Shown here: one piece after another, positions 32,607-46,800 of the stretch
How positions within the stretch are numbered: position 1 is the first letter of the stretch
Layout of the letters: every line of letters begins with the position of its first letter
NCBI RefSeq assembly: GCF_042453785.1
Contig: NC_091664.1
Location: forward strand, 7,961,001-8,025,000
Direction: 5' to 3'
DNA length: 64,000 bases
Source of the DNA: Malus domestica
Taxonomy: Eukaryota > Streptophyta > Magnoliopsida > Rosales > Rosaceae
The notes under the pieces: generated by a model
Database searches by the model: none
The model's input: only the letters and a program-made list of their open reading frames with translations
What the model was told of the DNA's origin: nothing
Made by a program: the position numbers and the translations under genes

Positions 32607-33955
32607 CAACAACAACAACAACAACAAAGCCTTTTCCCACTAAGTGGGGTCGGCTATATGAATCCTAGAACGCCATTGCGCTCGGTTTTGTGTCATGTCC
32701 TCCGTTAGAACCAAGTACTCTAAGTCTTTTCTTAGAGTCTCTTCCAAAGTTTTCCTAGGTCTTCCTCTACCCCTTTGGCCCTGAACCTCTGTCCCGTAGT
32801 CACATCTTCGAACCGGAGCGTCAGTAGGCCTTCTTTGCACATGTCCAAATCACCGGAACCGATTTTCTCTCATCTTTCCTTCAATTTCGGCCACTCCTAC
32901 TTTACCTCGAATATCCTCATTTCCAATCTTATCATTTCTTGTGTGCCCACACATCCCACGAAGCATCCTCGTCTCCGCCACACCCATTTTGTGTACGTGT
33001 TGATGCTTCACCGCCCAACATTCTGTGCCATACAACATCGCTGGCCTTATTGCCGTCCTATAAAATTTTCCCTTGAGCTTCAGTGGCCTACGACGGTTAC
33101 ACAACCCGCCGGATGCACTCTTACACTTCATCTATCCAACTTCTATTCTATGGTTGAGATCTCTCTAATTCTCCGTTCTCTTGCATGATATATCCTAGGT
33201 AGCAAAAACGGTCGCTTTTTGTGATCTTCGCTAGATTGCTCCGATCATTAGTGTGGATAAGTATATAAATGGATATAGATAGGAAAGCAAACACAAGATG
33301 TACGTGGTTCACCCAGATTGGCTACGTCCACGGAATAGAGGAGTTCTCATTAATTGTGAAGGGTTTACACAAGTACATAGGTTCAAGCTTTCCTTTAGTG
33401 AGTACAGGTGAATGATTTAGTACAAATGACATTAGGAAATATTGTGGGAGAATGATCTCGTAATCACGAAACTTCTAAGTATCGGAATGTGGTATCGTCT
33501 TGACTTGCCTTATCTGTCTCACAGGTAGATGTGGCATCTTCTCTGGAAGTACTCTTCCTCCATCCAGGGGTGGTATCTTTAACTGGTGGAGATGCACAAG
33601 GTAATGTATCAATTTCACTTGAAGCTTACTTGTAGTTTCAGGCTTGGTCAAGCGCGATACAAACCATGTAGTAGGAGTCCCTCAAGTTGCCGAGCTAGGG
33701 GATTTGCTGAAAGAGGTGACAGACAAGGTAAGCAATCAGAGCTCCGGCTGATTGTTCACATTCTCCCTATCTTGCAGGCAGCATGAAGGATAAAGAGAAG
33801 AAAAATGAGAAGAGATGATATGGGATACTTTGTTCTGGATTCATTTTCATAAGGATTCGACGTGATCATGGAGTGCCGGTTGTCGACTACCTGACGCCCT
33901 CCCCCTCCTCCTTTATCCGGGCTTGGGACCGGCCATGTAAGACATAGGCGGAGTT
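32607..33955 (-). mobile_element. Chimeric RTE/LTR element, copy A (internally deleted, non-autonomous)
   Basis: On the minus strand it starts with the RTE 5' UTR (AACTCCGCCTATGTCTTACA...) for about 125 bp, jumps to the last ~600 bp of the cargo seen in copy B (about 47545-48150), and ends with ~640 bp of RTE 3' sequence and (TTG)n. A 17-bp direct repeat (32590-32606 and 33956-33972, TAGAGGGCTTCAACTTA) flanks it exactly. It therefore moved as a 1.35-kb unit, keeping the LINE's two ends but none of its enzymes. The RTE 3' part no longer encodes a continuous protein. Confidence 0.92.
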
Positions 33956-33972
33956 TAGAGGGCTTCAACTTA

Positions 33973-34531
33973 ACGGATTAAAAATCGTATCATTTAATTA
34001 TAGAGTGCTAAAAAACTTACTTTTTTTATTCATTGAGAAGCGATTACTATGCACTTATTTTACTATTGATTTCTAGCCCATGAATTGGGAAAATCAAGAA
34101 ATAAAAATAAATAAAATTGTGCAAAAGGTATTTTCTATTTGTTTTCCAACACCTTTCTACTCTTGTCACGCATATTTAGATTATTCAATCCAAATGGCAT
34201 AGATGTACCGTGTAATGGGAGAAAACGACTTAGGAAGGATCTGAAAGGCCTGAATTGTTGATCAATTTGTGAGTACATTTGGTAGTCTAACCGTGCTCCA
34301 AAATTGCGTATATGTACACAAATCAAAATCTGAGTCATCGAGAACACTTTCTTTGTGGGATATTAGTTGAACCCGCAGCTTACGAGTACAGTGAAAAAAA
34401 CCTCCAAAGTAACTTACGAGCATATAACAGAAAAGAGGAAGAATATAGCCTCAGCACTTGGCAGGTTCATGGATTTATGAATACAACTTCTTTCGGCACG
34501 GTATATTTACAATAATGTGGGTTTCTGCGGA
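33973..34531. other. Intergenic, presumed MSH4 3' UTR at the right
   Basis: AT-rich DNA between copy A and the MSH4 stop codon. No gene is recognised. Confidence 0.5.
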
Positions 34532-37500
34532 CTACAGCATTCCATGAATGTAGCTCTCTTTCAAATTATGTAGTGCTTCCCTGATCGAATCCTCATCCTG
34601 GCTCGAGTACTTCAAACATATCAGCCGCTGCACAACGTGGTAAGCCATCTGGACTGGATGGTATTGCAGGCAGTTTACTTCCATCCTCTTCACTTCCTAT
34701 ACATTGATATTTCAAATTTGCTGAGTCAACGGTTCACGATAAGGGGACTTCCGTACAGAAAACTACAAGTTACTCTTTCAACTAATTCAGATCCAGTGAA
34801 AAACAAGGCAAAAATCAAGGCAGGATGGCGTTTAAAACCCATATCAATGCCTACTACTTGTCAGCCAAATTTAAGTTGGGATTAACTTTAAGTTCTTGGT
34901 ACTCAGAAAGAGATTACCTTCTCTGTGATCCTGGATGTGATGTTTCTGGCTGTTTCCATCACGGAGCTTGGTAATCCTGCCACTTCTGCTAATAGAAGGC
35001 CGTAGTGTGGAACATGTCTCGGCCCATCCTTCAGTTGAAACTAGGGGAAAAGACAAGACTTTCAGCAAAATAAACTCGCATAAAATGAATCGAATGAAAG
35101 AATAATGGAAAAACCACCTTGAACTCTAAACGATTATTTTTAATATCAACGTCAAAGTGAAGTATCTTCACATTTGGGTAGATGGTTACTAGTTCAGATA
35201 GGTTCTCCATATGAGTGGCAAATATTGTGTACCTGAGAAAGATTGAGAAGATGCTAAGTTATCTACTGCAAGTAAAATTTGGTCAAAAGGCTTTGCTAAA
35301 GCAATCATACAATGAATAGTGACAACAGGTACAAAATAACTAGATAGAACTAAAGAATAATATTTTTGTGTCCAACTTCTTTACGGTTTTAGTAATGGCG
35401 AAACTCCAACATATAAGTTTTCTTTTCTTCAATCTCTTATATGCTGCTATAAAGATCCCGGTTAAATGCCTGTCACAGAGAGCACAAAAAGGTCGTACCC
35501 AGTGCACAAGGCTCCCGCTTTACGCAGGGTCTGGGAGAGGTGAATGTCGGCTAGCCTTACCCCCATTTATGGAGAGGCTGCTCCCAAGTCTCGAACCCGA
35601 GACCTACCGCTCATGGGCGAAGGCACTTGCCATCGCACCAAGTGCGACCTCTTAAAAATTCCAGATTTTTGCAAGACACTAACAAATTTTACATTACGCC
35701 TCTGAAGTATTGAAATATATGTTGTAGTATGCCTATTTGTCTAGACTAGTCATATATGTATTCTAGTATATAGATAATTTGAGTTGCTTCTTTTCTGCAG
35801 TATCTTACGATTGAGAAGTTCAAAACCATGCGATGGCAAGTGCCTTCGCCCATGAGCGGTAGGTCTCGGGTTCGAGACTTGGGAGCAGCCTCTCTATAAA
35901 TGGGGGTAAGGCTAGCCGACATTCACCTCTCCCAGACCCTGCGTAAAGCGGGAGCCTTGTGCACTGGGTACGACCTTTTTAGCATGATTGGAAGCATTAC
36001 GCTTCAATTCATGTGATATGGAAACTCTCTATGTCAATGGTTAAAGGGACACATTCTAACGTTTCTATGTTCAAAACTCATAAGCTTTCATGTTACTAAC
36101 CAACTGGAATCTTAGTAAATGGTAATTGAAAAAGAGGTTACGCTTTCAGTGATAATAAATGTTCGCAGCAGCTCCAAGCAATTGCAAATCCATCAGAGGA
36201 AGATGTGGCCCTCCCAAGTTCATCCATGATAACCAAACTCCTGTGTCCGAAAATAGACCGTATTTACTGATATTGTTTACATATTCAAAAGGCTAAATAA
36301 TTTTGTAGTGCACTAACTACCTCTGGGAGACATTTTGCATGATAAAAGCTGTTTCTTTCATTTCTGTCATGAACTGTTGCAGGTAACAAGAAGATTCGTT
36401 TCTAAATATTCCATATTTAGTAGAGAGAAGCTGCATCGTTAAAACATATCACGACTCCATATTTCTGATACTGAAGTTGGAATATTTACCGTACTAGAGT
36501 TCGATTCAAGATTATCTACTGCACCCATCCTTGTAAATATACGATCAACAACCCTTAGAGTTGCAAAGCGAGCAGGTACATAGCAACCCATCTGAGCAAG
36601 AATAACTATAAGACACACTTGTTGAAGATAAGTGCTCTTTCCACTCCTGACAGAAATATCCTACAGTTAAACTCGAGCAAATGGTAACCTAATTGATCAC
36701 ATTTAAAAAAAAAAATTCATATATGTATATGTACACTCATCCATCTCAATTTCAGTCCAAACCTTTAAAGCTTATCACATGCATATTCTCACTGTTTGCT
36801 GGTAAAAACATGGTTTTCTTCTTCACTATTTAACCTGATCTCTAAAATAATAACTGGATGAAGCCGGCAATTTTTTTCCCTTCTCCAATTGTACTCTAAT
36901 TTGCCTTTGTTATAATTAGAAGAATTAGTTTATGGTCACAAATAGAGACAATACATAATATTGAATGTAATGCTTGAACAGAATTTCTTACATGTTTGGG
37001 CCCATGATGAGCACCATGTTTGATGCCTCTGATAAAAAGATATTGTTGGGCTGCAAGGAAAAAAGACAGATGAAAAAATAGCTCCAGTGGACAGAATTTC
37101 AAGCATATCGATGAGGAGAAAGTATAACAAAAGGTTTAGATGTCTAATCTGGTACAAGTAATCGAATTATAGAAAATAAAGAGTTACGTACAACAAAGTC
37201 ATTGTGTATAGTCTCTAGGATAGGGTGTCTTCCAGCATCAATTGCCAGTGGGCCATTATCTATAAGTAAAAGTGACAGTATCAAGGATATCTTGTATTGA
37301 ACATCCAAAGTCATGAGTTTTAATGCCAGAGGATAGCAACTTGCCTGTGAATTCAGGTCTAGTATAACGATCAGCAGGCTTTGTGGAAATGGCATGTGCA
37401 AATGAATTAACAATCATATCCAAAAGGCATAAGACCTCTGCCAGCAGTGTGAGTGCAGAAACATCCTCTCGTATGGCATCTACTAATTCTGCATTTAATA

Positions 37501-37804
37501 TAGAGACATCAGTAATCTATATTTGCATAAGATATAAGAAGATATAAGCTAGATACCAAAAGGTCAGTACATATGTCTAAACATCATCATTTATCAATTA
37601 CTCAAGCTTATAGAAGGCATTGAAACCAATAAAACAATAACATAAAAAAGTTCAACAAGATCCATGCTTTTCCTATAACTGCACTAAGCTAGTATTATCA
37701 GCAATGCATATACAAGATGTTCAATGGTCCACATAACTGCAGTAAAGACAATATTGAATGTTACCACTTGGACAATCTAAAAAGAACATGCTACATTTCA
37801 AATA

Positions 37805-37837
<33 letters not shown>

Positions 37838-40800
37838 GGAAAAAGAAAAATTGTCCTGTCTGAGAAAAACATCATTTACAAGTTGTTTGTGATGAATCAA
37901 GTTAGCATTAATAAGCTTCAATTCATGGTTCAATCCCATAAAATGATGCACTGAAATTGTTTCGGAGTCCAATCACAAGAAAATATTCATGTTCTGAGTA
38001 GATAAAGCCCATTGACACAGATGGTTTCAGGACCTGATAATTGATATTCACTTGGCCACTAATATTTAACCTTCTCCTTCCCAAATCAAGAAACTTGAAC
38101 ATGATGAAAAGGAATGTTCTCCCATGTGTTGTTCAACTAATAATAAGCACTGCTTCAAAATAATAAGTTACTTGTTTAATTAAGATTCACTCATTTACTG
38201 ACACTCCATTCTGAAATGTAAACAAAAGCAAACACTTGAAGCTTATGACAGATATAGACTTAAAGAAGCTTATGATACAAAAGATGTATGTTTAGTATAA
38301 CCTTCTAGGCAAACTTCTGTACGTAAGTAGCATTCTGCAGCTGCAGACTTATTTCTAACGTTTAGCTGTAAATTTCATGCAATGGAGAAACATAAACATA
38401 AATTTTAGTATTCATTTAAGTTACAAAGATATTGACACTTGAAAATACCATAGACACACATTGAAAATACCATAGACACACATGCACAATTTATATTGAA
38501 ACTTGAATTTATTCATCTGAAAAAAAGAAGGCTCAAGTCAAATATATTGCAAAACTCATAAAGAGGTGCAATGTTTCTTTTACTCTTATTTACATTGATG
38601 GCCCTGATTTTTGTTAAAAAGAAACGCTTGAGATAAAACACATAAATGTCATAAAAATTTAAGAAATAAAGGCACCGACAGCATCGTACATGATGATTAA
38701 ACCCATATCTAAGATTTCTGTATGAGTTGGTCTAGTACAAATGATCCCCTTAATTTACACCTCCTAAAATCAAGGTTGTATTTGAAAATGGTCTCTATGA
38801 ACCTGCTTAACCTAATGTCCTAGTCAAAGTTAAAAATGGGAGTTCAATCCGCTCCACAAATGAAGTTCTTAGGAAACTCAAGCAAAATATATCATTCCAA
38901 AGATCATAGATTGAACTTATTATAGTTGCAAAGGCACCATTATAAGTTGTAAGTTATAACCAATCAAGGAAATGCCAACGTTCACAGACAATTAAGGCAG
39001 TACAGAGAGAATGGAAGTTGACAGTTATATTTTGAAAGGACAAGATGGCTTGAATAATACAACAATCATTATTTAGAGTGGGTAAATTAAATTTAATTCA
39101 ATTAAAAGATTGAGCCATAGTACTCACAGAAGCAAGCTCCAAGGTTGAGCAGTGTATATTATTCCCATGTTTCAATACCTATGTCAGAATATCATATAGA
39201 ACTCAGAAATAAACTAGTAAAGAGATGTTAGTAATTTAGAGAAAGCTTGTCCTAAAGGCTAAACCTGAATGAACTGGCTAGGAAGTTTCCCTTGAATGTC
39301 CTTATGTGGCATGCTAAAGTAGAACCCTTGCCTATTGTTAAACGGGAGTTTCAAATTGGGCAACTTGAAATCTTCACGATACTTGTTAGCAAGATTATGT
39401 ATAGCTGTTGATTCAAGATTGACAAAACATTGGCCTTATTACTTTATCTCAAATATAAGAAAACAAAAGACAAATTGAACATGAAGGGAAATGGACAGAA
39501 TTTTAATTGCATATGTAAAAAGAAAACACCTTCACTAGTATCACAAAATGATCTCCGTGCAATATCCAAGAGTCCATCGATTCCAGCTTTGACAGCAAAA
39601 CACTGCTGTGTGCGGGCTACAAATGAAACCCGTGCATGAAGCACATCCTCATCAATAACCTCTCCAATCCTGAAACAAATGAAGCTTCTTGATTTGCCAA
39701 ACAATGTATATACATCACACAACAAGCAAGAAACTTCAAACATGTACTTTCATGGCAATATGACAACTACTTTAGTACTCGTAGTTGAATTTCTTCCGCT
39801 TTATATGACTATCAATTAAATAAAGTTATTTTATGTAGCAATCCATGCAGAATTTATCATCAACTTCATCAGAAGTTAGACCCTAGCACTTGGGTTTGAC
39901 CATCCCTATCCAATTTAATGGAAATATGATAACTACTTTAGTGCTTGGGGTTGAATCTCTTAGACTGTATAATCCACTTGATCGGGTAAGTTGGACACTA
40001 ACACCTGAGGTTGAGTGCATGCCTCTGTAACATGCAGTGTTTCGGGTTGTAGGCAAGAGTCGCAAGACCATAGTCATGGTACCGAAATCATATAAAGAGA
40101 TTAAAGATATATTTGGAATTGGTTGAACCTAAACAAACCTCCCCCATATAAATGAGCATATTAAAACATGTAATTATGCCGTTTCCAGTGGAATATGCCT
40201 CTTATGTACGAGGAAAAGGTTAAATCAGACAATAAGAAAAAGATTGTAAAAGGAGGCAATTTGTTTTAATTAGTAACTGTAGTTAAGGATTTTTTTTGGT
40301 GAACCGTGAAGGGATCTTTTTATAAGGGTAGAACTGATGTACTTTCATATTGCAAAAAGAGGGGACAAAGGTGAATGTTTTGGAACATAATGGAAATATT
40401 TCGGTTGTGGTCATTTCCCAGAGAACTCCGCCTATGTCTTACATGGCCGGTCCCAAGCCCGGATAAAGGAGGAGGGGGAGGGCGTCAGGTAGTCGACAGC
40501 CGGCACTCCATGATCACGTCGAATCCTTATGAAAATGAATCCAGAACAAAATCGCGCTAAAGCTAGGGCGTCACCCGTAAGTGGCGCGCTGTGTGGCCTG
40601 AGCACAGTGATAAGTGAGCAAGGGTCGCTGTATCTCCATCGGCACCCGGATGCAGTGTTAAATGAGCAAGGGGGCCATAGAAACTTCTTTTCGAACGACT
40701 CCACTCAAAGTTGTTTGGGAGCATATGCTCCTATCAACTTTACCCGGGACACACAAAAGAAGTACTTTGATCCTATTAGACGGGGGAGGGTGAAGAAGCT

Positions 40801-43800
40801 AGGACAGAAGGGTAGAGTTCAAGAGAGCAAAATGCGTTTAGGAACGTGGAATATAGGAACCTTAACGGGAAAATCTATGGAAGTAGTGGAAGTTATGGTG
40901 AGGAGAAGGATAAATATTATGTGCCTACAAGAAACTAAGTGGGTTGGTAGTAAGGCAAAGGATCTAGAAAACTCAGGGTTTAAACTTTGGTATTCGGGCA
41001 CAAATAGAACGAGAAACGGTGTTGGCATCATCGTGGACAAGACCTTGGTACAAGATGTTGTAGATGTCAAGAGGGTAGGAGATAGAATCATGGCAATCAA
41101 GATTGTAATAGGACAAGAACTTATCAATGTGATTAGTGCGTACGCACCTCAAGTAGGGTTGGATACGAGTTCGAAGGAGAAATTTTGGGAAGATCTTGGA
41201 GACTTGGTGCAAGGAATTGCTCAGACGGAGAAGTTATTTATAGGAGGAGATTTAAATGGACACGTGGGCAGGGAGACAGGCAACTATGGAGGTTTTCATG
41301 GTGGCCATGGTTTTGGGGAGAGAAACGAGGATGGGGAAGCTATCTTGGATTTTGCAATGGCATATGATCTCTTCTTAGCCAACACCTTCTTTAAGAAGAG
41401 AGAAGAACATGTGATCACCTACAAGAGTGGGTCGTCAAAAACACAAATAGATTTTCTTCTAATGAGGAAAGGGGATCGTATAACTTGTAAGGATTGCAAA
41501 GTTATACCAGGAGAGAGCGTGGCTAATCAACATCGCTTGTTGGTGATGGATGTACATATCAAAAGAGTAAGACAAAAGAACAAGACTTGGAAGTGCCCAA
41601 GGACTAGATGGTGGAATCTAAAAGAAGAAAAACAAGTCATTTTCAAAGAGAAGGTAATCACCCAATGTGTGTGGGATAGAGAGGGGGAAGCTAGCCAAAT
41701 GTGGGATTCCATGGCTAGTTGTATCCGAAAAGTAGCAAAAGAGGTATTAGGAGAGTCCAAGGGCTTTGCCCCACACCAAAAGGAATCTTGGTGGTGGAAT
41801 GAGGAGGTACAAACAAAGGTGAAGGCTAAGAAGGAATGTTGTAAAACCTTATACAAGGAGAGGACTGATGAAAATGGTGAAAGGTATAGAAAAGCGAAGC
41901 AAGAGGCGAAGAAAGCTGTCAGAGAAGCTAAGTTAGCGGCTTACGACGATATGTATAAACGACTAGATACCAAAGAAGGAGAGTTGGATATCTATAAACT
42001 ATCTAGAGCAAGGGAAAAGAAGACAAGGGACCTAAACCAAGTGAGGTGCATCAAGGATGAGGATGGAAAGGTTCTTGCTACAGAGAACGCGGTTAAAGAC
42101 AGATGGAGAGGTTATTTTCATAATCTTTTCAATGAAGGACATGAAATGAGTGCTTCTTTAGGGGAGTTGAGTAACTCAGAAGAGTGTAGAAACTACTCTT
42201 TTTATCGTCGAATCCGGAAGGAAGAAGTGGTTGTAGCTTTGAAGAAGATGAAGCATAAAAAAGCAATAGGCCCAGACGATATACCAATCGAAGTGTGGAA
42301 ACTTTTGGGAGAGACAGGTATAACATGGCTCACTGACCTTTTCAATAGGATTTTGAAAACGAAGAAGATGCCAAATGAGTGGCGAATGAGCACTTTGGTG
42401 CCTATCTACAAGAATAAGGGCGACGTACAAAATTGCATGAACTATAGGGGTATTAAGCTAATGAGTCATACAATGAAGCTCTGGGAGAGAGTCATTGAGC
42501 ATAGATTGAGGCAAGAGACACGGGTTTCGGACAACCAATTCGGGTTCATGCCAGGGCGCTCAACCATGGAGGCAATCTATCTCTTACGAAGATTGATGGA
42601 AAGATATAGAGATGGGAAAAAGGATTTACACATGGTCTTTATAGATTTGGAAAAAGCGTATGATAGGGTCCCAAGAGACATTCTTTGGAGGATTTTAGAG
42701 AAGAAAGGAGTACGAGTAGCATATATCCAAGCTATAAAGGATATGTATGAAGGAGCAAAGACTGCCGTAAGAACTCATGAAGGACAAACCGAAAGCTTTC
42801 CCATAACTGTAGGATTACATCAAGGCTCATCCTTAAGCCCTTACCTTTTTGCGTTGGTAATGGATGAGTTAACACGACATATTCAAGATGATATTCCTTG
42901 GTGTATGCTTTTCGCAGACGATATAGTGTTGATAGATGAAACTCAGGAAGGGGTAAATGCAAAGCTTAACCTTTGGAGAGAAGTGTTGGAATCTAAAGGT
43001 CTTCGCCTAAGCCGATCAAAGACAGAATATATGGAGTGCAAGTTCAGTGCAAATGGAGGCCAAAACGAGTTAGGGGTGAGGATCGGAGATCAAGAAATAC
43101 CAAAGAGCGACCGTTTTCGTTACCTAGGATCTATCTTGCAAAAGAACGGAGAATTAGATGGAGATCTCAACCATAGAATACAAGCTGGATGGATGAAGTG
43201 GAAGAGTGCATCCGGCGTGTTGTGTGACCGCCGTATGCCACTGAAGCTCAAGGGAAAATTTTATAGGACGGCAATAAGGCCGGCGATGCTGTATGGCACA
43301 GAATGTTGGGCGGTGAAACATCAACACGTACACAAAATGGGTGTAGCGGAGATGAGGATGCTTCGTTGGATGTGTGGGCACACGAGAAAGGATAAGATTA
43401 GGAATGAGGATATCCGGGGTAAAGTAGGAGTAGCCGAAATTGAAGGAAAGATGAGAGAAAATCGGTTACGGTGGTTTGGACATGTGCAAAGAAGGCCTAC
43501 TGACGTTCCGATTAGAAGATGCGACTATGGGACAGAGGTTCAGGGCCGAAGGGGTAGAGGAAGACCTAGGAAAACTTTGGAAGAGACTCTAAGAAAAGAC
43601 TTAGAGTACTTGGATCTAACGAAGGACATGACACAGGATCGAGCACAATGGCGTTCTAAGATTCATATAGCCGATCCCACTCAGTGACTTGGATTTTCCA
43701 AGTCTCCAACCGAGAAGTTTTCCTCACTCGGGAAATTAAGGGAACACTACCCCAACCTACATGCTCCACTCAGAAAGCTTCAACATACAAGCTTTAACAA

Positions 43801-46800
43801 AAGAAAATTCAAAGAACTTAGCGAAGAAGGCTTTGGTGTATTTAACACAATACGTTGAAATGAAGGAAAGCTTATTTATTGATATCCCCGATAAGCTACA
43901 AATATGTACATATACATGAGTCAAAATAAGCATACAAGAGGGAGCCTTCACAAAGGTTGCTTAGGAGAAGTCTCAGCAGTCGGTAGAGCCCCAGAAAGAG
44001 AAGGCACCGGAGGGGGATCATTTGGAGCCTCAGTACTGGACAGAACCCTAGAAGGAGGAGGCATCAGAGGTTGATCATTTGGAGCTTCGTTACGCGGTAC
44101 AGCCCCAGAAGACGAAGGCAATAAATGCCTTTGGAACAAACCCACAAATCTCTGATGATCAAGTAAAACCTGACCATCAGTTTCCTTCATCTGGTCAAGC
44201 TTCCTCTTCATGTTTGTAGCATAGTCATGTGCGAGCCGGTGCAACTGTTTATTCTCATGCTTGAGCCCTCTAATCTCCTGTTTGAGACTCATCACTTCAG
44301 CCGCCAATGATTCAACTTGGCGGGTTCGAGCAAATAGGCGTTGGGCCATATTAGACACAGAACCTGCACACTGAACACTGAGAGCCAGCGAATCCTTAAC
44401 AGCTAACTCATCAGACCGTTTGGAAAGTAGTCTATTATCTTTGGGAGTGAGAAGGTTCCTGGCCACCACCGCAGCGGTCATATCATTCTTCATCACGGAA
44501 TCCCCAACGGTAAGAGGACCAGTAGGGGAGACGAAGGATGGGCGCCATATGTTGTCTGGAGAAGGCGGGGCTGCCTCTTCAACAAGGTTCAAGTCAAAAC
44601 GACGGTCGGAGGGGCCAGACATTTTCAAAGGTGTTGAAGAGAGAAGAGGTCGGACAAATCAAGATCTTAGAAGTGCAAGAATGAAGCTTCTACTGGTGGA
44701 GATTCAAGTGTGCTTTGGAACTTAATGCCAGCCCCTATAAAAATCTGCACTCGACGAAGCTTCAGAAATCGAAGAGGCGCCTGCTCAGAAATCGAAGAGG
44801 CGTTTGCTTTCTCAAAAGCTGGGCTGCTTAGAGATCACGAGGGTTGATCTCAGAAATCGAAGAGGCGTTTGCTTTCTCAAAAGTTGGGTTGCTCAAAGAC
44901 CACGAAGGCCGATCTCAAAAATCGAAGAGGCGCTCGCTTTCTCAAAAGCTGGGCTCCTCAGAGACCACGAGGGCCGATCTCAGAAATCGAAGAGGCACCT
45001 ACTTTTCCAGCCTTTTCCAGCCTTGTCAGCACCTGTCACACGCACACTCAGTTTTGCGGAAATTATGGGCATTCTGTCAAAGACTTTTGGGGAAGTAGAA
45101 AACACATGAATCTTACTGTTCAATCACCCACTTCCCACACGCAACAATAGCTCATGGGTACCACAAATAACTTTGCCAAAGTTGAGCACGTGAAGCTTGC
45201 AGCTCCCACTACATCGCTCTGACCAAGAAGGGTAAAAGAATAGCAAAGAAACAGCACTAACAAAGTTTAGACCCATAAATTTTGAAGGTCTAGCTACCAT
45301 ATTATTACCCACAAGGGTAAAGGAACAGTACCACTGCTGGATAATTGGAAAGTCCCTGTGTGTCAACCTCTGTGCTTCGTGGCAAGGTAGACTAGCAAAC
45401 ATGCCCAACCTTTACTCACATTCGAGAAAACACTCCCAATAAGATTGCTTGCTCCAAAATCGAAGAGGCACCGTCCTCCGAATCTCGAGAGCCAGACTCC
45501 CAACATGACTACTTTCTTAAAAATCGAAGAGAGGGTAAAGGAACAGTACCATTGCTGGATAATTGGAAAGTCCCTGTGTGTCAACCTCTGTGCTTCGTGG
45601 CAAGGTAGACTAGCAAACATGCCCAACCTTTACTCACATTCGAGAAAACACTCCCAACAAGATTGCTTGCTCCAAAATCGAAGAGGCACCGCCCTCCGAA
45701 TCTCGAGAGCCAGACTCCCAACATGATTACTTTCTCAAAAATCGAAGAGACACTGCTCCCCGAATCTCGAGAGCCAGACCCCCAGCATGATTGCTTTCTC
45801 AAAAATCGATGAGGCATCGTTCTCCGAATCAATCGAAGAGGCGCTCGCTTTCTCAAGAGCTGGGCTGCTCAGAGACCACGAGGGCCGATCTCAGAAATCG
45901 AAGAGGCACCTACTTTTCTAGCCTTGTCAGCACCTGTCACACGCACACTCAGCTTAGCAGAAATTATGGGCATTCTGTCGAAGACTTCTGGTGAAGTAGA
46001 AATCACATGAATCTTACTGTTCAATCACCCACTTCCCACACGCAACAATAGCTCATGGGTACCACAAATAACTTTGCCAAAGTTCTCTGCCAAAGTTGAG
46101 CACGTGAAGCTTGCAGCTCCCACTACATCGCTCTGACCAAGAAAGGTAAAAGAATAGCAAAGAAACAGCACTAACAAAAGTTTAGACACATAAATTTTGA
46201 AGGTCTAGCTACCACATTATTACCCACAACTGTAAAGGAACAGTACCACTGCTGGATAATTGGAAAGTCCCTGTGTGTCAACCTCTGTGCTTCGTGGCAA
46301 GGTAGACTAGCAAACATGCCCAACCTTTACTCACATTCGAGAAAACACTCCCAATAAGATTGCTTGCTCCAAAATCGAAGAGGCACCGTCCTCCGAATCT
46401 CGAGAGCCAGACTCCCAACATGACTACTTTCTCAAAATCGAAGAGAGGGTAAAGGAACAGTACCATTGCTGGATAATTGGAAAGTCCCTGTGTGTCAACC
46501 TTTGTGCTTCGTGGCAAGGTAGACTAGCAAACATGCCCAACCTTTACTCACATTCGAGACAACACTCCCAACAAGATTGCTTGCTCCAAAATCGAAGAGG
46601 CACCGCCCTCCGAATCTCGAGAGCCAGACTCCCAACATGATTACTTCCTCAAAAATCGAAAAGACACTGCTCTCCGAATCTCGAGAGTCATACCCCCAGC
46701 ATGATTGCTTTCTCAAAAATCGAAGATGCATCGTTCTCCGAATCTCGAGAGCCAGATACCACAGACCACTTTTTCAAAGTGCTCTGACAGAGTTAAAACA

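Noticed and set aside
35486-35980. tRNA-like B boxes as tRNA genes
   Set aside because: No complete cloverleaf; sequence continues into an Au-like SINE body and the two copies are near-identical repeats.
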